Of a stretch of 64,000 nucleotides of DNA, positions 1 through 8,138 are shown in pieces. Where the stretch lies: assembly GCA_900766355.1 (NCBI GenBank), contig CAAFVD010000023.1, forward strand, positions 50,737 through 114,736, given 5' to 3'. Each line of letters opens with the position of its first letter. Within the stretch, counting starts at the first letter, position 1. The position numbers were made by a program, and so were the translations under genes. This DNA comes from Candidatus Gastranaerophilales bacterium (GTDB lineage: Bacteria; Cyanobacteriota; Vampirovibrionia; Gastranaerophilales; Gastranaerophilaceae). The notes under the pieces were generated by a model. That model did no database searches. It saw only the letters and a list, made by a program, of their open reading frames with translations, and was not told the DNA's origin.

Positions 1-768
1 ATTGAATATATTAAGGAAGAAAGTAATGATTATGCAAAACTTTTGACTAATGATATGGTTGTATCCTTTGAAGGAAAAGACAAAGTAGAAGAAGTAATAA
101 CTGCAAATGGTGAACATTTTGCAACGGATATGGTTATTATGTGTGCAGGTATTCGTCCTACGGTTGATATAGCTGTTGAAGCTGGAATAAATCTGGGAAA
201 AACTGGTGCAATAAAAGTAAATAGTAGAATGGAAACAAATATAGAAAATATTTATGCTTGTGGTGATTGTATTGAAGAAACAAATGTTATAACACATCGC
301 CAAGTTTGGTTGCCATTAGGAACAAATGCTAATAAAGAAGGACGTTGTGCTGCAGTAAATCTAGCTGGATATACAGAAGATTTTGAAGGAGTTTTAGGGT
401 CAACGGTAACAAGATATCTAAATCTTACTATTTCTACAACAGGGTTGACGCATAAAGTCGCAGAAGAAGAAGGATTTGACCCTGTTTCAATTGTTGTGAC
501 AAAACGTGATAAAGCGGGATACATGCCAGAAGTTCGAAATGTAACTATTAAACTTACTGCAGATAAACGAACACATAAACTTTTAGGCGGACAAGCAATA
601 GGGTGCGGAGATGCTGATAAAAGGATAAACACTCTATCTGTCGGATTGCTAAACGGCATAACAGTTGAAGAATTTTTAGGTGCTGATATTACTTACGCAC
701 CACCATTTTCTACAACGATAGACCCTTTATTATCTGCAACACGACTTTTGATAGATAAGTTAAGATAA
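1..768 (+). CDS. FAD/NAD(P)-dependent disulfide oxidoreductase (CoA-disulfide reductase / NADH oxidase type), C-terminal part
   Basis: The frame is open from base 1, so the gene starts outside the window and about 255 C-terminal residues are present. The stretch with CAGIRP, followed by IYACGDC, is the typical second part of the NAD-binding domain plus the FAD-contacting ACGD motif of pyridine nucleotide-disulfide oxidoreductases. The remainder fits the C-terminal dimerisation domain. The family reduces CoA disulfide, polysulfide or O2 using NAD(P)H. The active-site Cys of the CoADR/Nox group lies near the N-terminus and is not in the window, so the substrate cannot be decided. A terminator-like hairpin follows the stop. 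Confidence 0.8.
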   Translation: MEYIKEESNDYAKLLTNDMVVSFEGKDKVEEVITANGEHFATDMVIMCAGIRPTVDIAVEAGINLGKTGAIKVNSRMETNIENIYACGDCIEETNVITHRQVWLPLGTNANKEGRCAAVNLAGYTEDFEGVLGSTVTRYLNLTISTTGLTHKVAEEEGFDPVSIVVTKRDKAGYMPEVRNVTIKLTADKRTHKLLGGQAIGCGDADKRINTLSVGLLNGITVEEFLGADITYAPPFSTTIDPLLSATRLLIDKLR

Positions 769-770
769 TT

Positions 771-808
771 AAAACTCCCTGTATCAAAGGATACAAGGAG
801 TTTATAAT
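771..808. terminator. bidirectional terminator between the oxidoreductase and ferritin genes
   Basis: The arms AAACTCC-C-TGTATC and GATACA-A-GGAGTTT pair with one mismatch around a short loop. The hairpin sits between two convergent genes and is flanked by A/T-rich sequence on both sides. Confidence 0.7.
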
Positions 809-824
809 TTGTTTATTCAGTATT

Positions 825-1334
825 TTAACCAATTACTGGTGCTACAAAAGTTCTTGCTGCAAGGTCTTTGTCTAGTAATAACAAAGCTTTTGCATCATCT
901 TTAATAAGTTTAAGAGTTGCAAGAACACTACCAACATTTGATTCTTCTTCTACTTGTTCCTTCAAGTACCAATCCAAGAAAGACATAGCAGCTCTATCTC
1001 TTGTTTCTTCAGCCACATCCATAAGTGCATTGATTTTAGATGTAACTAATTCTTCGTGTTTAAGAACATCTTCGAAAACTTCTAATGGAGAATTCCATTC
1101 AGTTTTTGGAGCATCTATTGATGTCAAAACAACTTTACCGCCTCTTTCGTGAACGTAATCATACATACCAAATGCGTGAGCTCTTTCTTCTTGAACTTGA
1201 ACATCCATCCAGTTTACAAAACCTTTAAGATTGATTTGCTCAAAGTATGCTTTCATTGAAAGATATAAGTATTCTGAATATAATTCAGCATTGATTTGTT
1301 CGTTAAAAGCTTTTTCTAATTTTTCGTTAATCAT
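825..1334 (-). CDS. ftnA: ferritin (FtnA-like)
   Basis: At 169 residues it is full length for bacterial non-haem ferritin, the 24-subunit cage that oxidises Fe(II) and stores it as ferric mineral. Ferroxidase ligands sit at the usual places: Glu17, Glu50 and His53 (in EERAHA), Glu94, and Glu126-Gln127. The haem-binding Met of bacterioferritin is not evident, so ferritin is the better call. The start has an AGAAGG Shine-Dalgarno. It lies 26 bp downstream of yebC on the same strand and may share its transcript. Confidence 0.93.
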   Translation of the reverse strand: MINEKLEKAFNEQINAELYSEYLYLSMKAYFEQINLKGFVNWMDVQVQEERAHAFGMYDYVHERGGKVVLTSIDAPKTEWNSPLEVFEDVLKHEELVTSKINALMDVAEETRDRAAMSFLDWYLKEQVEEESNVGSVLATLKLIKDDAKALLLLDKDLAARTFVAPVIG

Positions 1335-1360
1335 TATTGCCTTCTTTCTTATTTACTTGA

Positions 1361-2110
1361 TTAATAATCAAGTTTTTCCATTAATTCATCTGATATATCA
1401 CAGTTCATATAAACATTTTGTACATCATCATGTTCTTCTAATCTGCTCAATAATCTTAATACATTTGTGGCTGTTTTTTCATCAGTCACCTCTATAGTAT
1501 TTTGAGGAATTCTTACAAACTCAGCAGTTTCTGATTTGAAACCTTCTTTTTCAAGTCCTTCTGTAATTGTTTGCAAGTTTGGAACTGATGTCATAACTTT
1601 ATATACATCATCTTCTTCAACAATATCTTCTGCATCAAGATTGATAGCAGCTTCGAATAATGCGTCATAATCAACAGTATTTGGGAATGTAATACAACCT
1701 TTTCTGTCGAACATCCAACCTACGCAACCTGTTTCTCCAAGATTTCCATTGAACTTTGTGAAGAAACTTCTTACATCACCTGCAGTTCTGTTTTTGTTGT
1801 CTGTCATAGCCTCTACGACTACTGCAACACCACCAGCTGCGTATCCTTCGTATATTAATTCTTCATAATTATCTGTGTTGTTTTTACCAGCACCTTTATC
1901 AATAGCTCGTTTAATATTATCATTTGGAAGTCCTGCAGCTTTTGCTTTTTCGATAGCAGTTCTTAATCTGAAATTACCTGCAGGGTCAGGGCCACCAAGT
2001 TTTGCTGCAACTATTAGTTCTCTTGAAAATTTTTGGAATTCAGCTGCTCTTGCTGAATCTGTTTTTGCTTTTTTATGTTTGATTGTTGACCACTTTGAAT
2101 GTCCGCTCAT
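1361..2110 (-). CDS. yebC: YebC/PmpR family protein (probable transcriptional or translational regulator)
   Basis: This is a 249-residue protein starting MSGHSKWSTIKHKKAK, the family signature. A GGAG motif precedes this ATG, so the upstream in-frame ATG at 2149 is rejected. Later conserved pieces include an ARAAEFQKFSRE stretch and the acidic middle domain. Members have been described as DNA-binding regulators, and more recently as ribosome-associated factors that help at difficult stretches such as polyproline; the sequence does not decide between these. The ferritin gene follows 26 bp downstream. Confidence 0.93.
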   Translation of the reverse strand: MSGHSKWSTIKHKKAKTDSARAAEFQKFSRELIVAAKLGGPDPAGNFRLRTAIEKAKAAGLPNDNIKRAIDKGAGKNNTDNYEELIYEGYAAGGVAVVVEAMTDNKNRTAGDVRSFFTKFNGNLGETGCVGWMFDRKGCITFPNTVDYDALFEAAINLDAEDIVEEDDVYKVMTSVPNLQTITEGLEKEGFKSETAEFVRIPQNTIEVTDEKTATNVLRLLSRLEEHDDVQNVYMNCDISDELMEKLDY

Positions 2111-2257
2111 AAATTTTCTCCATTTCTGTCTGCAAATATATGATAACAAAAAAGCAAATTAATATAAATTTTTGTAACATTATGTTTAAAATTTCTAAAG
2201 TTTTTAAAAAAATAGCCGTAATCCCATGTGTATCGAACTATAAATGGAGTAATTTAT

Positions 2258-2815
2258 ATGTCAGGAATTGGCAATGTCGGTGGAAATCAACCTATAAATG
2301 ATAGGCAAATACAATCTGGTCTTAGACGTAATGATGTTCAAACGAATTTGAGAAGTATTTTTGACCAATATGATACAAATGGTGATAAAGTTCTTAACGA
2401 ACAAGATGGTGCTGGTGCAGTAAAAAAATTCTGGAATGCAGCTAAGACATTTTTAGATAATCTTAAAGGTGCAGGTAAAACCGAACAAAAAGGTACTGCA
2501 GCAGATGTACAAGGTGCAACTGCAACACCACAAAACGAAGAACCAACAAAATTTGATAAAAATGGTAATGTAATACCTGAAGTTACTTATAATCCTGATG
2601 GCTCAACAACAACTCAACATGCTGGAGAAACGATTTATGCAAAAAAAGACGGTAGTATAAGAGTAATAGATGCAACAGGCAAAAGCGCCGGTGGTATTCA
2701 ACAACTACCAAACGGTATGCAGGTTTTGACCCAAGCAGACGGTAAACAAGGTGTATATGACCCTAAAAAAGGTGAGTTTTTACCTGATAATGAAGCTCAA
2801 AAGTTTTTAGCATAA
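2258..2815 (+). CDS. small protein with one EF-hand-like calcium loop, function unknown
   Basis: It has 185 residues, starting at MSGIGNVGG behind a GGAG motif; an upstream in-frame start at 2228 is less likely. Residues 39-50 form a canonical EF-hand loop (Asp39, Asn41, Asp43, Asn47, Asp50) in DTNGDKVLNEQD. The middle is low in hydrophobics. The C-terminal 90 residues contain repeated DG-type turns (NPDGSTT, KKDGSIR, PNGMQ, ADGKQG) resembling a short beta-repeat. No signal peptide or membrane segment is seen. Calcium binding is inferred from the loop only, and I do not recognise a named family. Confidence 0.7.
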   Translation: MSGIGNVGGNQPINDRQIQSGLRRNDVQTNLRSIFDQYDTNGDKVLNEQDGAGAVKKFWNAAKTFLDNLKGAGKTEQKGTAADVQGATATPQNEEPTKFDKNGNVIPEVTYNPDGSTTTQHAGETIYAKKDGSIRVIDATGKSAGGIQQLPNGMQVLTQADGKQGVYDPKKGEFLPDNEAQKFLA

Positions 2816-2951
2816 TTTAGTTAATGGGTTTCGTATCTTAATTCAAGTGGCTATTTATATTAAAAGAGAGATTTCTAATAAGAAGAGTTGAGCTTTTTTA
2901 AGTTTTAAGTTTTTGTGCCGTAAATAATTATATACAGAATTGAGGTATATA

Positions 2952-3125
2952 ATGGCACGAATTATCGAAAACATAAACGGAGGCAGACGTACAATCAGAC
3001 TTTCTACATCAGATATTATTTCTATTGTGCAAGAATATCAACAATTAGTTTATAACAATAGAAATTATAGTGATGTTCAATCTATTTTAAATGATAATGT
3101 GATATGTATTCCTGAAGAAATATAA
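2952..3125 (+). CDS. 57-residue hypothetical protein
   Basis: A GAGG motif sits 6 nt before ATG 2952, which makes this start better than the in-frame ATG at 2940. The protein is mixed charge without signal or membrane segment (starts MARIIENINGG and ends CIPEEI). I do not recognise a family. The good Shine-Dalgarno and intergenic placement are the support. Confidence 0.55.
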   Translation: MARIIENINGGRRTIRLSTSDIISIVQEYQQLVYNNRNYSDVQSILNDNVICIPEEI

Positions 3126-3183
3126 CTTGCAAAAGTCTTTTAGTTATATCTTTGATAACGTATTCACGAAAGAATATTTGTAT

Positions 3184-3197
3184 GATATAATCCCGAT
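3184..3197 (+). promoter_or_regulatory. extended -10 placed for a leaderless purD-like mRNA
   Basis: TATAAT at 3186-3191 is preceded by TGA, which makes an extended -10 (TGnTATAAT with one base missing, or TGA directly adjoining). It is followed by exactly 6 nt and then ATG at 3198. Transcription would begin at or next to the A of the start codon. No Shine-Dalgarno is present. Confidence 0.55.
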
Positions 3198-4430
3198 ATG
3201 AAGAAAAACTTATTAATAATCGGAAATTCAGCTAAAGAATACGCATTAGCAAAATTATTTGTTGAACAATTCAATGTGTTTGTTGCCCCTGGTAATGATG
3301 CAATTTCTGAATTCGCAACTGTTGTAGATATTAGAGAAAATAATGTTGCAGAACTTGTAGATTTTGCTTTGGAAAATGATATTGCATTTACGATTTGTTC
3401 ATCTGAAATAGCAATTAAATCAGATATTGCAAGATTGTTTGAAATAAATAATTTGAAAATATTTGCACCAACTGCAAGTGCATCATCATTCGCTACAAGT
3501 AAATCTGTAGGCAAAAAGCTTATGTATAAACTAAAAATTCCAACACCTAGATTTGGAATTTTTGAAAAGAAACCACTTGCTATTGATTATGTTAAAAACT
3601 CTCGCATGCCTGTTGTTATCAAAACTGATTCTCATAAAACAAATGGAGTTATGGTTTGTCCAACAGAAACAATTGCGAAATCGTTTATAGAAGATTGTTT
3701 TTTTGCAGGTGAAGAAAAAATAATTATTGAAGAATATGTGCATGGAACAAACTTTTCTTTATATGCAATTACTGACGGATACAAAATTTTGCCGATTGGT
3801 TCAATCGTTGATTACAAATTTTCTCTAGAAGGTAATGGTGGAATAATAACTTCTGGAATGGGGGCTTATTCTCCTTGTATCAAGCTTACTGATGACCAAA
3901 TTGCATATATTATTGGTGATATAGCTTATCCTCTGATTGATTCTCTTGAAAAACAGGGTAATCCTTATCTTGGGATAATAGGTTTTGACGGAATTGTTAC
4001 TTCTGAAGGTAAGATTTCTATTTTTGAATGTAATACATTTTTAAGAAACCACGATGCACAATGTATTTTATCTTTAATAAATCAAGATGTTTATAAGTTA
4101 ATGGAAGCTTGTGTTATAGGCTCTTTCTCAGATGATTATAACTATATTGATACAAAAGATGAATTTGCAGTTGCAGGGGTTCTATCATCAGGTAAAAGCA
4201 AGAATTCTGTAATAGAAGGTCTTGATGATTTGCAAGACAATACTATGGTTGCTCATCTTAATACAAAACGAAATGAGTATTTGGAATACGAAACTCAAGG
4301 TAATAGTGCTTTGGTTGTTACAACTACTGCAAAAACACTTTCTCGAGCAAAAAAAACATTGTATGAGGAACTTGAGTTTATTGAGTTTGAAGGCAAAAAA
4401 TATCGAAAAGATATTTGTTTTGATGATTGA
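3198..4430 (+). CDS. purD: PurD-like (phosphoribosylamine-glycine ligase family) ATP-grasp protein, divergent
   Basis: The 410 residues follow GAR synthetase end to end: N-terminal LLIIGNSAKEYALA for the usual VLVIGsGgREHALA, then FVAPGN, LKIFAPTA, MPVVIKTD, SGMGAYSP and C-terminal YRKDI. PurD joins phosphoribosylamine and glycine with ATP in step 2 of purine synthesis. Several signature positions are changed. The glycine-rich DGLAAGKGV loop reads DSHKTNGVM. The EFN-RFGDPETQ metal/substrate motif reads ECNTFLRNHDAQ. It may be a fast-evolving true PurD or a paralogue with another substrate. No other purine gene is nearby. Confidence 0.65.
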   Translation: MKKNLLIIGNSAKEYALAKLFVEQFNVFVAPGNDAISEFATVVDIRENNVAELVDFALENDIAFTICSSEIAIKSDIARLFEINNLKIFAPTASASSFATSKSVGKKLMYKLKIPTPRFGIFEKKPLAIDYVKNSRMPVVIKTDSHKTNGVMVCPTETIAKSFIEDCFFAGEEKIIIEEYVHGTNFSLYAITDGYKILPIGSIVDYKFSLEGNGGIITSGMGAYSPCIKLTDDQIAYIIGDIAYPLIDSLEKQGNPYLGIIGFDGIVTSEGKISIFECNTFLRNHDAQCILSLINQDVYKLMEACVIGSFSDDYNYIDTKDEFAVAGVLSSGKSKNSVIEGLDDLQDNTMVAHLNTKRNEYLEYETQGNSALVVTTTAKTLSRAKKTLYEELEFIEFEGKKYRKDICFDD

Positions 4431-4450
4431 GTTATGTAATTGGTTTTTAT

Positions 4451-4572
4451 GTCATTACGAGGGAATGTAATGACCGAAGTAATCCAGTTCCTTCAACACA
4501 CACTAAATAAATTTAATATGCCTAGATTGATTATTTACTGGATTGCCACGTCACTTCGTGACTCGCAATGAC
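4451..4572. repeat. palindromic dispersed repeat (REP/MITE-like)
   Basis: It begins GTCATTACGAG and ends CTCGCAATGAC, with inner inverted ATCCAGT/ACTGGAT arms, so it can fold into one long imperfect hairpin. It lies between convergent genes and encodes nothing. Such GTCATTGCGAG-type palindromes occur as dispersed repeats in many bacterial genomes. The rest of the 4431-4670 gap is AT-rich and shows no gene. Confidence 0.75.
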
Positions 4573-4670
4573 GAATTTACGTTATTATGAGGGATAGTGA
4601 AATGATGAGAGATAACATGTCATGAATTAAATAAAAATGAATTTATTAATTATTTTTTTATACAAACATA

Positions 4671-4703
4671 AAAAATAGTGAGCAGATTTTCTACTCACTA
4701 TTT
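4671..4703 (-). terminator. rho-independent terminator of the alcohol dehydrogenase gene
   Basis: The arms AAATAGTGAG (4673-4682) and CTCACTATTT (4694-4703) pair perfectly. On the minus strand the hairpin is followed by a T-run, 25 nt past the stop. Confidence 0.85.
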
Positions 4704-4727
4704 CTTAGTATATTCTTTTAAACAAAC

Positions 4728-5927
4728 TTATAAAGATTCTCTATAAATTGTTTCTACAGCTTCTTTTGTAGCTTTTGTAGGAGCGATACCTAAAAGACCA
4801 TCAAGAGAAGGTGTAGTAAATGCTAAATCTGTTAGAGTTTTAACATCTGCTTCTGTGAATCCTTCATCTGTCAATTTGTTAGGAACATCAACAGATTTTA
4901 ACCATTCGTAAACACCAGCTGCAGCTTTTTCTGTATCAGATGCATCAGCTTTTAGACCTGCAACGATTGGCTCTAGAATATATGCAAGAGTTTCAGATTT
5001 TGCTGCATAAATGTTTCTGATAACTGCAGGAAGTAGAATTGCTAATCCTAAACCATGAGAGAAATCAGGTTTTAGAGCACTCAATGGGTGTTCAAGTGCG
5101 TGAGTGTAGTGTAGCAATCCATTATCAAACGCAACACCAGCCATCATAGCTGCATAGCATAAGAAATATCTTGCTTCAAGGTCTTCACCGTTAGCAATAG
5201 CTTTCGGCAAGTATTCAGCAACCAAGTCAACAACTTGACGAGCAAGTGAAATTGAATAAGGCGATGCAACTGTTGATGTTGCAGCTTCTACTACGTGGTT
5301 TACTGCATCAATTGAAACAAATCTTGTTTGTTTTGGTGATAATTTTGCCATAAGTTTAGGGTCGTCAATTGCGTATGTTGGATAAATGCAATCATAAGCA
5401 ATTGCTGGTTTGTAATTCTTTTCTAGGATTGTTGCAACTGCAAATCTATTTGTTTCTGAACCTGTACCATGTGTAAGGTTAATTGCAACAATTGGAGCAG
5501 CCTCTGTAGGAGTGAATTTGAACTCATAAATATCAGAAGCATTTTTGCCATCATTTTTAAGTAAGATAGCAACAGATTTACCAGCATCTGTAGGAGAACC
5601 ACCACCGATAGTTATAACGGCTTTAGCCCCGAATTCTCTTGCCATAGCTGTTGCTTCATCAATAGCTTTAGTTGTAGGGTTAGGTGTTACTTTATCATAG
5701 TTGATATAACCAATACCGTTGTTTTTAAGGGCTTTTTCTACATAATCCCAAGCACCAGTAGATTTGTACGCATTTCTACCTGACATAACGATAAGTTTAT
5801 CAATACCTTTAGATTTAAGGTCACGTGCAATGTCTTCGATTTTTTCGATTGCACCACAACCAAAATAAACAAGAGTTCTTGTTCTAATTTCACGAACTTG
5901 ATTAATGTCTATGTCTTTTTCCCACAT
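4728..5927 (-). CDS. iron-containing alcohol dehydrogenase
   Basis: A 399-residue group III (iron-type) alcohol dehydrogenase. It shows the IGGGSPTDAGK nucleotide-binding motif, NLTHGTGSETNRFAV, and the C-terminal HALEHPLSAL and FSHGLGLAILLP stretches that supply metal-binding histidines. Family members interconvert aldehydes and alcohols with NAD(P)H, typically recycling NAD in fermentation; the precise substrate is not visible. The start is the ATG with AAAGGAGAAG before it, eight codons inside the longest frame. The promoter carries two palindromic boxes, and a terminator follows. It is monocistronic. Confidence 0.92.
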   Translation of the reverse strand: MWEKDIDINQVREIRTRTLVYFGCGAIEKIEDIARDLKSKGIDKLIVMSGRNAYKSTGAWDYVEKALKNNGIGYINYDKVTPNPTTKAIDEATAMAREFGAKAVITIGGGSPTDAGKSVAILLKNDGKNASDIYEFKFTPTEAAPIVAINLTHGTGSETNRFAVATILEKNYKPAIAYDCIYPTYAIDDPKLMAKLSPKQTRFVSIDAVNHVVEAATSTVASPYSISLARQVVDLVAEYLPKAIANGEDLEARYFLCYAAMMAGVAFDNGLLHYTHALEHPLSALKPDFSHGLGLAILLPAVIRNIYAAKSETLAYILEPIVAGLKADASDTEKAAAGVYEWLKSVDVPNKLTDEGFTEADVKTLTDLAFTTPSLDGLLGIAPTKATKEAVETIYRESL

Positions 5928-5944
5928 AAAACTTCTCCTTTCTA

Positions 5945-5986
5945 TTGTCACAAAAATTATATCACAGTAGCAAAAAATTGTGACAA
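5945..5986 (-). promoter_or_regulatory. alcohol dehydrogenase promoter flanked by two TTGTSACAA boxes
   Basis: On the minus strand TTGTCA (5986-5981) and TATAAT (5961-5956) make a promoter with a 19-nt spacer. The palindromes TTGTGACAA (5978-5986, over -35) and TTGTCACAA (5945-5953, about the start site) are centred 33 bp apart, three DNA turns. Binding of a dimeric or looping repressor is an inference. TTGTGA half sites are also seen in Rex and Crp/Fnr operators. Confidence 0.6.
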
Positions 5987-6134
5987 GAACTTTGTTAAAA
6001 TTTTGATGTATGTATATTAGATGAGAGTGTGGCGGAGTTTAAATTTATTGTTGCCTTGAAATGATATTTATTATAGAATTGGAAACATAAATATAACATA
6101 ATTATATAGTATGTTATAAAATAAGGAGTAAGTT

Positions 6135-6533
6135 TTGAACTACAAACTTATAGATATGAAGGTTTTTGGAGATGAGAGGGGTAAGCTTGTTTCGTTAGAA
6201 GGTGGTCAGAATGTGCCATTTGATATCAAAAGAGTTTATTATATTTTTGACACATTGCCCGACCAAGAGAGAGGAAAGCACGCACACAAGAAATTGGAAC
6301 AGATAATTGTTGCGATGGATGGTGCTTGTCAGTTTGTCCTTGATGACGGCAAGACAAGAGAAACAGTTTGGTTGAATAGACCAGATGTTGGGTTATATAT
6401 CGGAGCTGGCATGTGGAGAGAGATGCGACATTTTTCTTATGGTTGCAAACTTATGGTTTTGGCAAGCACACATTACGATGAAAAAGAATATATACGAGAT
6501 TATGACGAGTTTTTGAAAGAGGTAAATGGTTAA
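6135..6533 (+). CDS. fdtA: dTDP-4-oxo-6-deoxyhexose 3,4-ketoisomerase (FdtA/QdtA, WxcM-like cupin)
   Basis: A 132-residue cupin starting at TTG with AAGGAG upstream. Conserved features are DERGKLVSLE, RVYYIFDT and RGKHAHKKLEQ. The last places the HxH pair at residues 49 and 51, where FdtA enzymes have their catalytic histidines. The enzyme moves the keto group of dTDP-4-keto-6-deoxyglucose from C4 to C3 (Fuc3NAc or Qui3NAc route). The partner 3-aminotransferase is at 13138 in the same locus. The stop codon overlaps the next ATG (TAATG), so the two genes are probably translationally coupled. FdtA and QdtA differ in C4 stereochemistry, which I cannot decide. Confidence 0.85.
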   Translation: MNYKLIDMKVFGDERGKLVSLEGGQNVPFDIKRVYYIFDTLPDQERGKHAHKKLEQIIVAMDGACQFVLDDGKTRETVWLNRPDVGLYIGAGMWREMRHFSYGCKLMVLASTHYDEKEYIRDYDEFLKEVNG

Positions 6534-7468
6534 TGATAACTATTAAGCCTTACTTGTCTGAAAATAAAGCAATATGGAATGAATTTATTGAAAATTCCAA
6601 AAATGGTATTTTTATGTTTAATAGGAATTTTATGGAATATCATTCTGATAGGTTTATAGATAATTCTTTGATGTTTTTTGATAATGATAATTTAATTGCA
6701 GTTTTACCAATGAATATTAGAGATAAGGTTTTATATTCACATCAAGGATTAACTTATGGTGGATTTATTACAGATGAAAAAATGAAACAACATAAAATGT
6801 TGGAATGTTTCGAGGCATTAAAACAATATATGCAAGCAAATAATATAGAAAAGTTGATATATAAAATAATTCCACATATTTATCATAAAACACCTGCAGA
6901 AGAAGATTTGTATGCATTATTTAAAAATGATGCAAAGTTGTTAAAATTAGAGCCTTCAACAACAATATATTTAAAGAATCCTTGCAAAATGCCGAAAGGG
7001 AGAAAAGCTCAAATCTCACGAGCAAAAAGAGAAGGTGTAGAAATACAAGAATCAAAAGATTTTAAAACTTTTATAGATTTAGAAAATAAAATATTGGCTG
7101 AATATCATGATACAAAGGCTGTTCATACTGCTGAGGAATTAGAATTATTACATTCTAGATTTCCTGAACAAATAAAATTATATATTGCAAGTTTGAATAA
7201 TGAGGTGATAGCAGGAACATTGATTTTTGAATATGAAAATGTTGTACATACTCAATATATGGCTTCAAATAAGATTTCAAGAGAAATTGGGGGATTAGAT
7301 TTACTTATTAAAACTTTGATAGATAAATATCAAAATACAAAAACGTATTTTGATTTTGGGATTTCTACAGAAAATAATGGACAATTCCTTAATGAAGGAC
7401 TTATTAGTCAAAAAGAAGGTTTTGGCGGAAGAACAACTGTATATCAAACATTTGAGCTAAAAGTATAA
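6533..7468 (+). CDS. FemAB/BioF2-like GNAT-fold acyltransferase in glycan locus
   Basis: A 311-residue soluble protein resembling the peptidoglycan-bridge FemAB and BioF2-like acetyltransferase families. Features are an LPMNIRDKVLYSHQGLTYGGF stretch split over the first domain, KGRKAQISRAKREGVEI in the middle, and a C-terminal GGLDLLIKTLID plus FDFGIST stretch. Such proteins occur in surface-polysaccharide clusters, where they are proposed to add an acyl or aminoacyl group to an amino sugar. It starts within the fdtA stop codon, and its last 25 bp overlap the end of the convergent WbqC gene. Confidence 0.7.
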   Translation: MITIKPYLSENKAIWNEFIENSKNGIFMFNRNFMEYHSDRFIDNSLMFFDNDNLIAVLPMNIRDKVLYSHQGLTYGGFITDEKMKQHKMLECFEALKQYMQANNIEKLIYKIIPHIYHKTPAEEDLYALFKNDAKLLKLEPSTTIYLKNPCKMPKGRKAQISRAKREGVEIQESKDFKTFIDLENKILAEYHDTKAVHTAEELELLHSRFPEQIKLYIASLNNEVIAGTLIFEYENVVHTQYMASNKISREIGGLDLLIKTLIDKYQNTKTYFDFGISTENNGQFLNEGLISQKEGFGGRTTVYQTFELKV

Positions 7469-8136
7469 ATCGGTGCATCTTTACCGGTGTTAAAAAGCAA
7501 ATCAACAATACTTACACCAGTTTCAAAAGGTTCTCTTACTTGTTTGTATTCTTTATAGCCTGAATAATCTTTCCAAATAACTTTTATTCCTATTTCTTCA
7601 AATTGTTTATCAGAAATATAATCTTTTGCAGCCGGACCAGAAACGTACTCTGTTGTACCGACATTATGTAATAAAGAGAGTAATTTGTCAGCTTTTTGTC
7701 CGTCAGAATGATAATCTCTGCTATCTGCAAATTGAGTTGTAATTCCTAAAAAATCTTTGGAAATCGTTTTGATAAGATAGCGATTTAGTTCATAAAGATT
7801 TTCCCACTGTTTGTTAAAATAAACATCATAAAAGAAATCTTTAAACATATCCCAATAAGGCGCTTTTTTGTATGCATTAGACAACTTATTCCAATGATCT
7901 AGTTGCCAATTTTGTGTAGTTTTAATTTTTGTTTCAATAATAGTTTGTCCAAATGTATATTCAACAGGGACACTTATCCATGATAAACCTTGTTTTGAAT
8001 AAATTTTATTTCTATTTCTCCAATCATTTTTTGTATATTGAACTTCATCATAAAAAATGAACAAATCAACATCGTTAATCATGTCAAAATAACCCTTCCA
8101 AGGTATATAATTCGATTGTAATACTGCAACTTTCAT
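7444..8136 (-). CDS. wbqC: WbqC family protein
   Basis: 230 residues starting MKVAVLQSNYIPWKGYFDMI, which is the WbqC family signature (YIPWkGyfd...D.fifyDevQYtk). Further family landmarks are WRNRNKI, the G-SWISVPV stretch, and a C-terminal SIVDLLFNTG. Members are common in O-antigen and capsule loci beside amino-sugar genes; the biochemical role is not established. AGGAG precedes the start and lies within the end of the broken formyltransferase-like gene upstream. Confidence 0.88.
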   Translation of the reverse strand: MKVAVLQSNYIPWKGYFDMINDVDLFIFYDEVQYTKNDWRNRNKIYSKQGLSWISVPVEYTFGQTIIETKIKTTQNWQLDHWNKLSNAYKKAPYWDMFKDFFYDVYFNKQWENLYELNRYLIKTISKDFLGITTQFADSRDYHSDGQKADKLLSLLHNVGTTEYVSGPAAKDYISDKQFEEIGIKVIWKDYSGYKEYKQVREPFETGVSIVDLLFNTGKDAPIYTFSSNV

Positions 8137-8138
8137 TT

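Noticed and set aside
252..659. 135-codon minus-strand frame
   Set aside because: Antisense shadow of the oxidoreductase gene with improbable composition.
2099..2149. Longer start for yebC
   Set aside because: The family begins MSGHSKW and a GGAG motif precedes that ATG.
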